A DNA stretch of 64,000 nt from Bacteroidota bacterium (GCA_030682255.1 JAUXOK010000028.1:528001-592000), one strand, 5' to 3'; counted from the first letter of the stretch, positions 17,901-27,776 are shown. The notes: generated by a model from the sequence alone, not told the origin. Numbers and translations are program-made.

Positions 17901-19934
17901 TTACCAAATCACTACTTTCTCAACACCTCTAATTCCTCCTACTTCAAAATGCAAGAAAAAAATCCCTTTGGGTAAATGAATATTGTCAATGTTTTCTGCC
18001 TCGTAAATAGTTTGACCTAATAGAGTGTTTATTTTTAATTTAAAAGGATTTTGGCTATGGATTGATATTTTGCCCTCGCTCGGATTAGGAAAAACCCTTA
18101 TCCCTAAATCTTCTATATTTATACCATTAACCGATAACCTATTAACCATTAACTGACCCACACTTCCCCTATTGCAATGTCCTTTCTTTGCTGCTTCTAC
18201 TCTGTAAGTGCCTGTATCAGTTAAAGCTAAGAAAGGTTGTTTGGTTACTTTATATATTTGATTGTTTCTAAACCATACAAAGCTATCTGCATTCAAATGA
18301 AAAGTTCTTAAAGTATCTCTGCTTCTGAACAAACTTGGTTGATTAAGGTTGTTGATGCACTCACTAATAACAATGGTGTCCCAAACTTCACAAAATGCTT
18401 GATTAGTTACTTTGCAAATATATGTGCCAACACTATCGACAACGAGATTTGCTCCCTCTCCTTTGGAGAGGGCTGGGGTGAGGTCTTTCGAAAACCACCA
18501 CCTTACACAATGATTGGGAACTGGCGCAAACAAAGTTTTGTTAATGACATCACCCTGAACATAAGTTGTGTCTTTTCCTAAAAAACCTTGTTTAATCTTA
18601 TCATAAAGCACAATGCTTTTAACAACAGTGTCTGCTTTGCTGCCATTACTCGCAATATAACGAACTTCATAAGTGCCTGTATCAGCAAAAGTATAGTTAA
18701 TGTTTTTAGTAGAACCAACCAATTGCCAATTGCCAACAGCCAACTTCCTAACTTGCCAAACATGGCTATTTGCTCCAAACGTATCTTTGCCCCAAAACTG
18801 AATACTATTTTTTATGCAATTCATTTCGTAGCTATAATTAATGGCTGGAGTATAGAATTCACTTTGGTTGAATGTTGGTAACCCATAAGCACATTTTTTA
18901 CCATTCAAGTATAAACTTCTAAAATTCAACTTACAACTATCCCCTCTTTTATTGGGTTCTTCTATTGCACTTAAATATAGAGAATCATTCATACTCCAAT
19001 ATATTTTTCCATTAGGAGCAAGTTGTAAAGCGGATATTTTCTTAACTCCTTTATTTGTAATTAGTTTTTCAGAATTTAAAATACTGTCTTTATTCCAATT
19101 CTTTAAAGAATATTGGTATAAATTACCTTGTAAATCAGAAATGTAAACGAAAGTTTCATCAGAAGAAAACTCTATGCCATAGTTTCGAGTAACATCAATT
19201 TTAATTGAATCATATAATATCCCATTAGTAGAATTTAACTTAAATAAATCTACTTGATGTAATGCAAGTGTACTTGCGCATATGAAATTTCTTTTTGGGC
19301 TAAATTTTATTTGACCTGCATTAGGGAATCTAAGAGTTTGATAATTTGCTCCTATATTATTAATAACAGGACAATCATTAATGCCATTTTTATTAATAGA
19401 ATAAATATAATAAGAGTTGTAATTATAGGAATGTGTAATTAATAAGAAGTCTCTTTGGTTTTGATGATAAATTAAATTTGTTTTTTCACTTGCAAATTGA
19501 TTAATCAAGCGGCTAGAAATTAAAGACAACGTGGTATCGTTTAAAAGTTTTAGTTTGTAGAAATATAAAGGGCATTCTCCATAATCAAGTAAAGTAGTTG
19601 TAATAATAAAAATAACACTGTCATTGTCAATATGTTTAAATAATATGACACCTTGAGTTGAACTTTTATTTCCATTTAAAACTATATTTGGGATTTTGTT
19701 ATTATTTTTATTATAGATAGAAGTACCATCAGAATAAAAAAATAAACTATCTTTAATTGCAACACTACTCGTTCCTTCCCAAGTATTTATTGAGCTATTG
19801 TTTTGTATATTTGGAACACCATTATCAAAAATAATTCCTGCATTCTGACCAAAAAACCAGTAATTAGATGCATTTTGTGAATGAATATTAAAACACAAGG
19901 AAAATCCAATAAAAAACAATAGTGCATTCTTCAT
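17901..19934 (-). CDS. T9SS-secreted beta-propeller/PKD protein with C-terminal sorting domain
   Basis: About 677 residues from the ATG at 19934, giving a signal peptide (MKNALLFFIGFSLCFNIHS). The ATG at 19970 would overlap the upstream regulator. The N-terminal half (about 20-370) is a propeller-type domain opening with NYWFFGQNAGIIFDNG. Residues about 375-455 are a PKD-like domain (FADTGTYEVRYIA), then Ig-like segments (DSVGTYICKV; TDTGTYRVEA). The end is a type A T9SS sorting domain (RVFPNPSEGKISIHS ... LPKGIFFLHFE). The protein is probably exported by T9SS and anchored or released at the surface. Two low-complexity inserts (LAVGNWQLVGS and DLTPALSKGEGA) correspond to DNA repeats normally found between genes. 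Confidence 0.88.
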   Translation of the reverse strand: MKNALLFFIGFSLCFNIHSQNASNYWFFGQNAGIIFDNGVPNIQNNSSINTWEGTSSVAIKDSLFFYSDGTSIYNKNNNKIPNIVLNGNKSSTQGVILFKHIDNDSVIFIITTTLLDYGECPLYFYKLKLLNDTTLSLISSRLINQFASEKTNLIYHQNQRDFLLITHSYNYNSYYIYSINKNGINDCPVINNIGANYQTLRFPNAGQIKFSPKRNFICASTLALHQVDLFKLNSTNGILYDSIKIDVTRNYGIEFSSDETFVYISDLQGNLYQYSLKNWNKDSILNSEKLITNKGVKKISALQLAPNGKIYWSMNDSLYLSAIEEPNKRGDSCKLNFRSLYLNGKKCAYGLPTFNQSEFYTPAINYSYEMNCIKNSIQFWGKDTFGANSHVWQVRKLAVGNWQLVGSTKNINYTFADTGTYEVRYIASNGSKADTVVKSIVLYDKIKQGFLGKDTTYVQGDVINKTLFAPVPNHCVRWWFSKDLTPALSKGEGANLVVDSVGTYICKVTNQAFCEVWDTIVISECINNLNQPSLFRSRDTLRTFHLNADSFVWFRNNQIYKVTKQPFLALTDTGTYRVEAAKKGHCNRGSVGQLMVNRLSVNGINIEDLGIRVFPNPSEGKISIHSQNPFKLKINTLLGQTIYEAENIDNIHLPKGIFFLHFEVGGIRGVEKVVIW
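18454..18483. repeat. Palindromic repeat inside a coding region (CTCTCC element)
   Basis: CCCTCTCC-TTT-GGAGAGGG is a perfect 8-bp-arm hairpin at 18454-18472, followed by CTGGGGTGAGG. This block is a well-known intergenic repeat type in many bacterial genomes. Here it sits in frame inside the T9SS cargo gene and encodes the residues DLTPALSKGEGA. Confidence 0.7.
18713..18758. repeat. Short degenerate tandem repeat (GNWQL type) inside a coding region
   Basis: The plus strand reads CCAATTGCCAATTGCCAACAGCCAACTTCC, a run of near-copies of CCAATTGCC/CCAACTTCC. Repeats of this kind usually lie between genes. Here it is translated in frame as KLAVGNWQLVGS within a PKD-like domain. Confidence 0.6.
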
Positions 19935-19953
19935 TGAGAACAAAATTAATATT

Positions 19954-20175
19954 TTATTCCCAATCTTCAAAAAAATCTTTAGGGTTTGTCTCTAGTTTTT
20001 TTAATAGAGTTAAAAAATAATCTAACCTCATATTTCTTCCATTTTCAACTGACCAATAGAAACTACTACTAATTTCATGTTCAAATGCAAAATTTTCATG
20101 ACTAGTATAGTTTTTCTCTTTTCTGAGTTTTTTTATTTTGGAACCAATCTTTTTAAGATCTTCATCATTTTGCAT
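19954..20175 (-). CDS. Small XRE-type helix-turn-helix regulator
   Basis: 73 residues, nearly all one HTH_3 (cI/Cro) domain: IGSKIKKLRKEKNYTSHENFA, then a recognition segment HEISSSFYWSVENGRNMRLDYFLTLL and the tail KKLETNPKDFFEDWE. It binds DNA as a dimer. The 98-bp divergent gap to the metalloprotease gene contains an operator-like inverted repeat. It lies 19 bp upstream of the T9SS cargo gene, so the two are likely co-transcribed. Confidence 0.85.
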   Translation of the reverse strand: MQNDEDLKKIGSKIKKLRKEKNYTSHENFAFEHEISSSFYWSVENGRNMRLDYFLTLLKKLETNPKDFFEDWE

Positions 20176-20208
20176 TCTGCAAAATGAATTATAAAATAAA
20201 GGTAAAAT

Positions 20209-20226
20209 TATTCTCGATTGAGAATA
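20209..20226. promoter_or_regulatory. Operator-like inverted repeat in divergent promoter region
   Basis: TATTCTC-gatt-GAGAATA: perfect 7-bp arms with a 4-nt spacer, 34 bp from the XRE start (20175) and 48 bp from the metalloprotease start (20274). The size suits a small XRE dimer; autoregulation and control of the protease is an inference. Confidence 0.45.
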
Positions 20227-20273
20227 TATTTTGAATTTTTATTATATTGCACCCCAATTAATTTAAATACATT

Positions 20274-23200
20274 ATGAAATACACTATTATCATTTTAATG
20301 TTTTGCTTAGTTGGCAGCCTAAATGCCCAAAGCAATTTTTGTGGCAACTCTGCCATAGAGCAACACATCAGACAAAAAGATAGCCTTCGTTTTGAGGGCT
20401 TTCAACACAATTTTAAAGCCAACATTCAACACTTTAGAGCAAAGCAAACTGCCCCTTTCCATTTACCCAATCGCATTGTGCCTATTTATGATTACACCCC
20501 TGGTGCTAGCAGCATGATGGTAGGTGGCAGCACCTGTGCGCCAACTAAATTCATCATTCCTGTAGTAGTGCATGTGGTGCACAACAACGGCACAGAAAAC
20601 ATCAGCGATGCCCAAATCAATCATCAAATAGAGGAACTAAACAAACATTTTTCTAATTATTATTTAGCCTCTGCGCCTGCTGTAAATACGGGCATTCAAT
20701 TCATCCTTGCTAACAAGGATATTCAAAACAATACCATTTCTGGAATTACCCGACATCAATCTTATTTATATCAGCATAAAAAAATTAAACAAACCGATTC
20801 CCTCATGCAATTGGGTATTCAAGATTTGCCTATGACACATTATTTACATATTTGGGTGGTGGGCAGCATATTAGATGCCGATGGTAATAATTTGGGGGTT
20901 AAAGCCTATGCTACTCGCCCAGGAAGTAAATTTAATGGCAGCGAGGGTGTGGTTATCAATTATGATTGGATGGGAGAGTATGCTGCATATAGCAGCATAG
21001 TGGATGCCAATTCCAGAGCCAATGCCTTAACCCACGAAATAGGACACTATCTTGGTTTATACCACCCTTTTGAGGGTGGTTGTGCAGGATTAGACGCATC
21101 AGATTGTGCCAAAAAAGGAGACCTTTGTTGCGATGTGCCTGCTGTGAGTGGGCAAAATCAAAATTGCAGTTATATCAATTCCTGCGAAGAAACCTACAAC
21201 AACGATGCGCCCGACCAAAAACAAAACTACATGGATTATAGCATGCCTGATTGTAAAAATTCTTTTACAGCAGACCAAACCAGCATCATGCACATCACCC
21301 TACAATCCTATAGGCAAGCACTTTGGCAACCCACACATATTAATGCCATGACTAGTACTCATTGTGTATTGAGTGCAAATTTCACTGGCGATAAAAACTT
21401 TATGTGTACTGACCCTATCAATTTAGAAAATAGTATTTTTACAGCTTATGAGCAAAGCAATGTCGCTTATCAGTGGACTGTTTGGCGAAATGGCACCATA
21501 GACAATAGCCTAACAAGCACTACCCATACATTGAGTATTTCAAACACTACGGCAGGCGTTTATGACATCAAATTGAGTGTCAATTCTGGCAATAGCATAG
21601 AAGAATACACAATAGTCAAAGCATTAGAAGTGAGTGCCTGTGGCAACAAAATAGCCGACCACCGTGCCAATTGGTATTTTGGGCAATATGCAGGATTAGG
21701 CTTTTATGAAGGCAATAGAACCTTTAGAGATTTAGGACCATATAATACACCAATACCAAGTAACATAGATGTTGAGGAAGGCAGTATGGCATTGAGCGAT
21801 AGTTCCACAGGTGATTTGTTGTTTTATGGTGCTGCGGCTTATGGCACAAATAGATTTGAGGTGTACGGCAATAATTACACGATGCTTAAAGGACAAGAAT
21901 ATTATTTGGCGCCAGCCCCATCACAGTATGAAAACAATCCTGTTATTGGATACAGTTCAAATGTTCAAAGTTGTGTAAGTTTAAAATTGCCTGGCATTCA
22001 AAATGAATATATTTTGTTTACATCTTCGGGTGGCAAAACAGCATACCATTCTTTAACAAACAAACCACAATCGGGTTATGTATACTCTATTATTAAGATT
22101 GATGTATCAAATAGAAGCAATGATTCTGTTTCTTACGTTCACAATATCAATCTAAAAGATAATAGTGGAAATTTTATAGATGGTGGAGATGGAATTGCTG
22201 CCGTTAGGCATTGCAACGGAAATGATTATTGGGTTTTAATTAAAGGCAAATTAGACACTTTATATAAATTTAAAGTAAGCAATAATAGACAAATTATTTA
22301 TGAGGGATTTTCTTTAATAGAAGAAACAGACGTACATGTTCAAATTGTTTTTTCTCCCAATGGTAAGTATATAAATATTGGAAGATATTTATATAGCTTT
22401 AATCGTCAAAACGGACAAGTCAAGATTTTGCATAAAGACCTAACTTTAAATGCCCTAGGTAAAACCAATGGTGTAAATGGCGCAGTTTTTAGCAATAATA
22501 GCAAATTATTGTACAGGTCTTATATTGAGAAGATTAGTCAATCAGAATTTTATACTCCAATATTTCAATATGATATAGAAAGTGGAGAATCCAATATGGG
22601 AAGAAAAAACATAAATACTGGCAATAAATTAATTCGTTATATGCAAAATGGCCCAGACAAAAAGATATATTTAACAGCACCCGATTTAAATTTTTTATCA
22701 ATAATCAATAATCCCGATGCTATTGTTTCAAACAACTTAAATAACATTGATTTCATTGAAGAAGGTCCAACTTTATCTGAAAATGGCATAGGTGGTATTT
22801 GTCAAGTTGATTTACCAAACTTTCCTAACACCAGTCTTGTCGAAAAAGAAGCATTGAGCTTTATTGCCATTCAAAAAAACTGTAATGAAGTAGAATTTAT
22901 CAGTAATCAAACCTGTGGTGGCTATCATATTTGGGAATTTGGAAATGGCGATACCAGCCATAGAGAACAACCTAGCTACACCTACACAATTTCAGGCACA
23001 TACACAGTTACATTAACAGTTGGCGATTCTGTTTTTAGTAAAGAAATACATATTGGTTTACCTAAAAGCGATTACCGCATTGTTGGCGATAGTGTTTCCT
23101 GCGATGGCGACAAAGTGTTTATTTACACATCCAAAGCAGGTAGCGATATGGAATATGATTGGAGTTGTGTAAATTGCAGTGCCTCACAAGCCAATTATAA

Positions 23201-26200
23201 CACCTTTGATGTTAATATGAGTGGCAATGGTAAAATTAAATTAACCATTAATGATAATAAAACAGGTTGCCAATTTAAAGATTCCCTAAATTTTCAATTT
23301 TTAAATGCGATAGAAAACAATGTGGTTTCGGTTGGAGGCACATGTACTAACATTGAGTTTATTGGAAGCACACCAACTGGTGGCGATGGAAATTTTCAAT
23401 ATCTCTGGCACATAAGAGAAAATGGTAGCCCTTGGCAAATATTATATTCAGAAACAAGTAAAGATTTAATCAACTCAATATCTCCATCTTTAAAAGAATA
23501 TATGAGAGGTGTAAAATCTTTATCCTGCATTGTATATAGCAACATTATTCAAACAGCAGATTTAGACAAACTTAATGTTATTTTTAAATCCTATTCTGGA
23601 CGTGACACTTGTTCATCAATTATCAGAGGCAATAATTTAAATATCAATTTCACAAATATTACTTATCAATGGCAGAAATCACTAGACAATTCTACATGGG
23701 AAAATATTTCATGGGCTACTCAAAAAGATTTAAACTATTTTGTAAATGATGAAATTAAAACTTATTACAGAAGAAAAGCTATATCAGGCAGTTGCGAATA
23801 CATAAGCAATGTAATAGAAAACACAAGCGTTAGTTTATCAAAGCCTCTAGAACAATCAACCGCATGTTCTGAAAACACATTCCCTATCTATTTAAAGTAT
23901 GAATTTAATAATGAAAGTAATTTAACACTTGAAAAGCGCTTTGAGAAAAAATCAATCAGTGGAGATTGGGAGCCATTTAATGTAATTAGCAATATTGGAA
24001 ATTCAGGTTTTAGTTTAAATAAAACAAATACATATTTAATTAGTGGGTCTATGTTTGATTTGGTAGTTGGTGATAGTCTAAGATTGAAAATTTCATATCA
24101 CTGTTCAAGGTTTGAATCATTCTATACAAATGCTATTAAAATTCAATCTACTGAAGATATTAAAATCCTAACTCAACCCATCAATAAAAGTGTTAATGGC
24201 GGTGATAGAGGTATCTTTCATATTGTGGTTAACGATCCCGAAAATTCTACATTCAAATGGCAAACCTCTAATTCTTCTTCTGGACCTTGGGAAGATATTC
24301 CAAATTCAAACAACGACACTCTTTTTGTATCAACTGGCAATTGCACAGAAACTATTATATACTATAGAGCAATAGTAGAGCATCCATGCGAAACATTAAC
24401 ATCTAATATTGTAAGTTTAACCATCACACCTGTTTTAACTCCCACTTTTGACTATTGGATGAAAAACACACAACTTGATGTAGGAAGAGAAGAAGATAAT
24501 GTTTCTCAAAATTTTGCCTCTAGTCAAGACATTTGGATAAGACACCATCAAGATGGAATAAAACAACATCAAGACCTCAATACTCAAAAGGATGTAAACT
24601 ATGTGTATGTAACCATTAGAAACAAAGGCAAAAACCCAACTCAATCTGCCAAACTCTACACTTATTGGACTTGGGGAGCTACAAATGAATCGTGGGATTT
24701 AAATTGGACTAAAAACCCACAAAATGTTGTTTATGTAGACAATGGTACATTTACTATTGCTTATCCTATGGGTGGCGAAATAAATACCATAGGTATCAAT
24801 ATTCCTGAAATACCTGCAAACTCTACTGTAGATATTGCGATTCCTTGGTCTGATTTTCCTAAATTTGGTTGGTATAATCTTAATACCCAAACTTGGGAAA
24901 AACAAAGAATCAACATCTGCCTTTTAGCTAGAATAGAAACCTGTGACATAGCACCTTATGGCATGACAAACACAGAACGAACTGATGTGTTTTATAATAT
25001 TAAATACAACAATAACATTGTTTCTAGAAATACTTATACTTTACCATTAAATCCAAACATAATGAAAGATGGCGATAAAAACAAAGATGTTAAACGTATG
25101 GCAATCAACCCCAACATCATTGATGGTGGAACTATCGTTGTGAGAAATAACGATGAGGAAGCACACACATCAAGTATTTGTATTAAAACACAAAATGCAC
25201 TCTATTTTGATAAAGCAGAAACTTACATTGAAATTGGCGATGGCTTAAAAGCTGTTATGGCATGGAGTCCACTTGTTTCATACTCTGGCTTAACGCATGT
25301 AATTGACAACATCTATCAAGTCACATCTTCCAATGCCTGTTTTGAAAATGTTGTGTTTCCTGCCCATTTCCAAGACATGGTATTGCCTTTGTTTGCTTAT
25401 ACAGACATCAACAATCGTTTTCCTGATGGGGCAAGTTTTAACACCAGTATTCAACAAAAAGATAGTTTGGGTTATGTGATGGGTGAATGTATTTTCACAC
25501 TTACTGACAATTTGTTTGTAAACCCTGAACCAACCTATATAGAAAAAGATACCACTTTCGAACTTTGCGACAATGGTGTGAGTCCAACAACAGTTGTATA
25601 CAGCGTTAACCCTGCGTTGCCTTATGTGATGTATGATGAAAATGCCGATGCCATGGTTGCCACTTCGGGCAATGATTTTGAACTGGGCGATGGTGAATAT
25701 ACTTTAATCGCTATTGATAGTAATACTTTCACGCATTATATCACTGATATTCATGTGCATCTAAATGAGGAAACTATTGTAAACAGTCAAGAGCTTTATC
25801 CCATAGAATGTGAATCGGAATACTATGGTTTTGGTGTGCCTTACGAAAGTATTCGAATTTATAACCAATACAATCAATTGGTAGATTCCGTTAGTTATAA
25901 TTTCTATGAATTATATCCCATTACCAATCAGTATCGCATGGAATATAACAATACTGCCACTTGTCAGTTAGAAAAAACCACCTTGAAATTGGACGACATG
26001 ATTATGTCACCACCAAGTGGACCATCCACTTATCTTTTTGCTAAATACGACCGTACAGAAGATTCTTGCGCCTTTGTGAAATTAAATAATCTAACATGCA
26101 ATGGCGATAGTATTAATTTTGGTCAAACCATCGAAATTTATAGCATGGACCCGCAATACTTATTTACCGCCACTGTGGAGGAATACAGCAGCTTGACCAA

Positions 26201-26615
26201 AGGATTTAAGTTTTGCCCACCTCTTTGGAACACCGATGAAGCTCATATTCACGATTGGCATCAAATGATTTACAAAGTGGGGGTTTGCAACTATTGCAGA
26301 ATTGATTTCAAAGCAGATTCTACTGTGCATTTCCCTAAAGTGCTTTCTATAAACGACCTTAACATAAACCCACATGTTTCTATTTATCCCAACCCTAGCA
26401 ACAGCCAATTCAATCTTCAAATCAAGTTTCCTAACCAAACCCATTTCACCATTCAAATTACTGACAACATGGGTAGATTAATCTTTAATGAAATTAAATC
26501 CATTAACAACAATGGCGAAATACCGCTTTCGCTTGAAAACTATAGCAATGGTATTTATTTCATCAAAATACCTGAACTGAATTTTGATGGTAAGGTGGTG
26601 TTGATAAAGGAGTAG
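20274..26615 (+). CDS. Giant T9SS-secreted M43 metalloprotease
   Basis: 2113 residues with signal peptide (MKYTIIILMFCLVGSLNA). Residues about 95-350 are a pappalysin-type M43 protease with zinc motif HEIGHYLGLYH (H254, E255, H258, H264) and Met-turn NYMDYS (M320). Conserved cysteines flank the site (GGCAGLDASDC, LCCDVP). A propeller domain (about 460-845, starting ANWYFGQYAGLGF) and a PKD domain (about 875-930, FGNGDTSH ... GTYTVTLTV) follow. Long Ig-like repeats then lead to a type A T9SS sorting domain (VSIYPNPSNSQFNLQIKFPN). It probably degrades external protein at the surface. This is the only long plus-strand gene in this part. Confidence 0.92.
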   Translation: MKYTIIILMFCLVGSLNAQSNFCGNSAIEQHIRQKDSLRFEGFQHNFKANIQHFRAKQTAPFHLPNRIVPIYDYTPGASSMMVGGSTCAPTKFIIPVVVHVVHNNGTENISDAQINHQIEELNKHFSNYYLASAPAVNTGIQFILANKDIQNNTISGITRHQSYLYQHKKIKQTDSLMQLGIQDLPMTHYLHIWVVGSILDADGNNLGVKAYATRPGSKFNGSEGVVINYDWMGEYAAYSSIVDANSRANALTHEIGHYLGLYHPFEGGCAGLDASDCAKKGDLCCDVPAVSGQNQNCSYINSCEETYNNDAPDQKQNYMDYSMPDCKNSFTADQTSIMHITLQSYRQALWQPTHINAMTSTHCVLSANFTGDKNFMCTDPINLENSIFTAYEQSNVAYQWTVWRNGTIDNSLTSTTHTLSISNTTAGVYDIKLSVNSGNSIEEYTIVKALEVSACGNKIADHRANWYFGQYAGLGFYEGNRTFRDLGPYNTPIPSNIDVEEGSMALSDSSTGDLLFYGAAAYGTNRFEVYGNNYTMLKGQEYYLAPAPSQYENNPVIGYSSNVQSCVSLKLPGIQNEYILFTSSGGKTAYHSLTNKPQSGYVYSIIKIDVSNRSNDSVSYVHNINLKDNSGNFIDGGDGIAAVRHCNGNDYWVLIKGKLDTLYKFKVSNNRQIIYEGFSLIEETDVHVQIVFSPNGKYINIGRYLYSFNRQNGQVKILHKDLTLNALGKTNGVNGAVFSNNSKLLYRSYIEKISQSEFYTPIFQYDIESGESNMGRKNINTGNKLIRYMQNGPDKKIYLTAPDLNFLSIINNPDAIVSNNLNNIDFIEEGPTLSENGIGGICQVDLPNFPNTSLVEKEALSFIAIQKNCNEVEFISNQTCGGYHIWEFGNGDTSHREQPSYTYTISGTYTVTLTVGDSVFSKEIHIGLPKSDYRIVGDSVSCDGDKVFIYTSKAGSDMEYDWSCVNCSASQANYNTFDVNMSGNGKIKLTINDNKTGCQFKDSLNFQFLNAIENNVVSVGGTCTNIEFIGSTPTGGDGNFQYLWHIRENGSPWQILYSETSKDLINSISPSLKEYMRGVKSLSCIVYSNIIQTADLDKLNVIFKSYSGRDTCSSIIRGNNLNINFTNITYQWQKSLDNSTWENISWATQKDLNYFVNDEIKTYYRRKAISGSCEYISNVIENTSVSLSKPLEQSTACSENTFPIYLKYEFNNESNLTLEKRFEKKSISGDWEPFNVISNIGNSGFSLNKTNTYLISGSMFDLVVGDSLRLKISYHCSRFESFYTNAIKIQSTEDIKILTQPINKSVNGGDRGIFHIVVNDPENSTFKWQTSNSSSGPWEDIPNSNNDTLFVSTGNCTETIIYYRAIVEHPCETLTSNIVSLTITPVLTPTFDYWMKNTQLDVGREEDNVSQNFASSQDIWIRHHQDGIKQHQDLNTQKDVNYVYVTIRNKGKNPTQSAKLYTYWTWGATNESWDLNWTKNPQNVVYVDNGTFTIAYPMGGEINTIGINIPEIPANSTVDIAIPWSDFPKFGWYNLNTQTWEKQRINICLLARIETCDIAPYGMTNTERTDVFYNIKYNNNIVSRNTYTLPLNPNIMKDGDKNKDVKRMAINPNIIDGGTIVVRNNDEEAHTSSICIKTQNALYFDKAETYIEIGDGLKAVMAWSPLVSYSGLTHVIDNIYQVTSSNACFENVVFPAHFQDMVLPLFAYTDINNRFPDGASFNTSIQQKDSLGYVMGECIFTLTDNLFVNPEPTYIEKDTTFELCDNGVSPTTVVYSVNPALPYVMYDENADAMVATSGNDFELGDGEYTLIAIDSNTFTHYITDIHVHLNEETIVNSQELYPIECESEYYGFGVPYESIRIYNQYNQLVDSVSYNFYELYPITNQYRMEYNNTATCQLEKTTLKLDDMIMSPPSGPSTYLFAKYDRTEDSCAFVKLNNLTCNGDSINFGQTIEIYSMDPQYLFTATVEEYSSLTKGFKFCPPLWNTDEAHIHDWHQMIYKVGVCNYCRIDFKADSTVHFPKVLSINDLNINPHVSIYPNPSNSQFNLQIKFPNQTHFTIQITDNMGRLIFNEIKSINNNGEIPLSLENYSNGIYFIKIPELNFDGKVVLIKE

Positions 26616-26704
26616 ATGGTGGAATTTAGTTAAGTGTTATTCGTTAATAGTCTATTGGAAAAGACTGAATAGTATTTTAACCTACATATAACCGTTTCAA
26701 CAAA

Positions 26705-26734
26705 AAAAACCGTTCGCCTAGGCGAACGGTTTTT
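26705..26734. terminator. Bidirectional terminator, perfect 30-nt palindrome
   Basis: AAAAACCGTTCGCC followed by TAGGCGAACGGTTTTT gives 15 paired positions, GC-rich stem, A run on one side and T run on the other. It lies between the convergent metalloprotease and duplicated-domain genes and can end both transcripts. Confidence 0.9.
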
Positions 26735-26759
26735 ACTTAGAAAACTAATTAACTTTTAC

Positions 26760-27776
26760 TTACTCTGGCGTCAATTCAAAATTGAACACACCGCTGCCTT
26801 CAGGAGTTAGCATGATAGGGGCAGCATAGGGCTGAAAGCCCATTGCTAGGATACTAACATTGGCAGATTCATCTGCGGTGATGGGTGTTTCTAATGAGTA
26901 TTCACCAAGCGGGTTGGTGTTGGTCATTAACGGACCCATACTGGTGTTGAAGGTTAAGATCGCATCACCAATGGGAGTAGCATCAACCGTACTGGTTACT
27001 ATACCCGAAAGGATGTATGGCTCTGGGTCAGGGTCTGGCGGAGGTGCACTGGTGTTTACCTCAAAGCCCCAATCGCCAAGCAATTGTTCGCTGCCTTTGT
27101 AGAAACCCAAAAGTATATCCCTAACAGAAACAATGAAATTCAACAGGGTATTGGGCGTTGACCTGGTTTGACCTTTGGCAATGCCAATCAGTTGGTTTCT
27201 TAAAAAGAAAGCCGATTCCTTATCCCTTTTATACTTTTCTGCTAAATCGTCTTTGGTTTGAGCCAAGGTGTAAAGGGTGTTAAAAGCCGCCATATCAAAA
27301 TCTGCAAGAATAGAAGAAACGCCATCGGCTGTGTCTTTATCTATAATGGTTTTGGCTAGTCTTAATATGTCTATCGGTCTGCGTGGCATCACCACTTTAA
27401 CATTGCCATTGCTCATGTTCACCACATAGCCATAGTCGCCCATTAATTGCTCCCTGCCTTTAAAATAACCCAACAAAAACTCTCTAATGCTGTAAACATA
27501 GAATTTAACGGTATTGGGGGTATAAGAAAATTGATTGATGCCAACGCCCAATGCAAGATTCCGTTCCATGATGGCGGTTTCTTTATCACGGTCTAGCTGT
27601 TCTGCCAAATCATGTTGAGCTTGTGCCTGAGTATAAACACTTGTAAAAAGTGTTATATTAAGAGTACTTAGTTTGCTAGTAGCGCCATCCGCAACATCTT
27701 TGTCGAGGATATTTTTAGCTAATCGGAGAATATCGAGTATAATTCTTGGAATAAATACTCTAAAAAAATTAAACAT
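26760..27776 (-). CDS. Protein with gapless internal duplication and C-terminal CarboxypepD_reg-like domain
   Basis: 338 residues, no signal peptide. Two copies of a roughly 106-residue module occur at 15-120 and 136-241. They start DILRLAKNILDKDVADG and DILRLAKTIIDKDTADG and end EQLMGDYGYVVN and EQLLGDWGFEVN. The offset is a constant 121 residues and about half the positions are identical. Both copies are mostly helical. A Pro/Asp linker (PPPDPDPEP) leads to a CarboxypepD_reg-like beta-sandwich (about 255-338). I do not recognise the helical module, and its function is unknown. The next gene in the same direction is the heptad-repeat protein upstream. Confidence 0.8.
   Translation of the reverse strand: MFNFFRVFIPRIILDILRLAKNILDKDVADGATSKLSTLNITLFTSVYTQAQAQHDLAEQLDRDKETAIMERNLALGVGINQFSYTPNTVKFYVYSIREFLLGYFKGREQLMGDYGYVVNMSNGNVKVVMPRRPIDILRLAKTIIDKDTADGVSSILADFDMAAFNTLYTLAQTKDDLAEKYKRDKESAFFLRNQLIGIAKGQTRSTPNTLLNFIVSVRDILLGFYKGSEQLLGDWGFEVNTSAPPPDPDPEPYILSGIVTSTVDATPIGDAILTFNTSMGPLMTNTNPLGEYSLETPITADESANVSILAMGFQPYAAPIMLTPEGSGVFNFELTPE

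Noticed and set aside
18339-18881. Short plus and minus frames inside the 17.9-kb cargo gene
   Set aside because: They follow repeat sequence and the antisense of a long coding frame; no independent evidence.
20205-20273. Promoter for the giant metalloprotease
   Set aside because: Near matches such as TATATTGC are present, but no exact TAnnTTTG with spacing; not listed as a feature.
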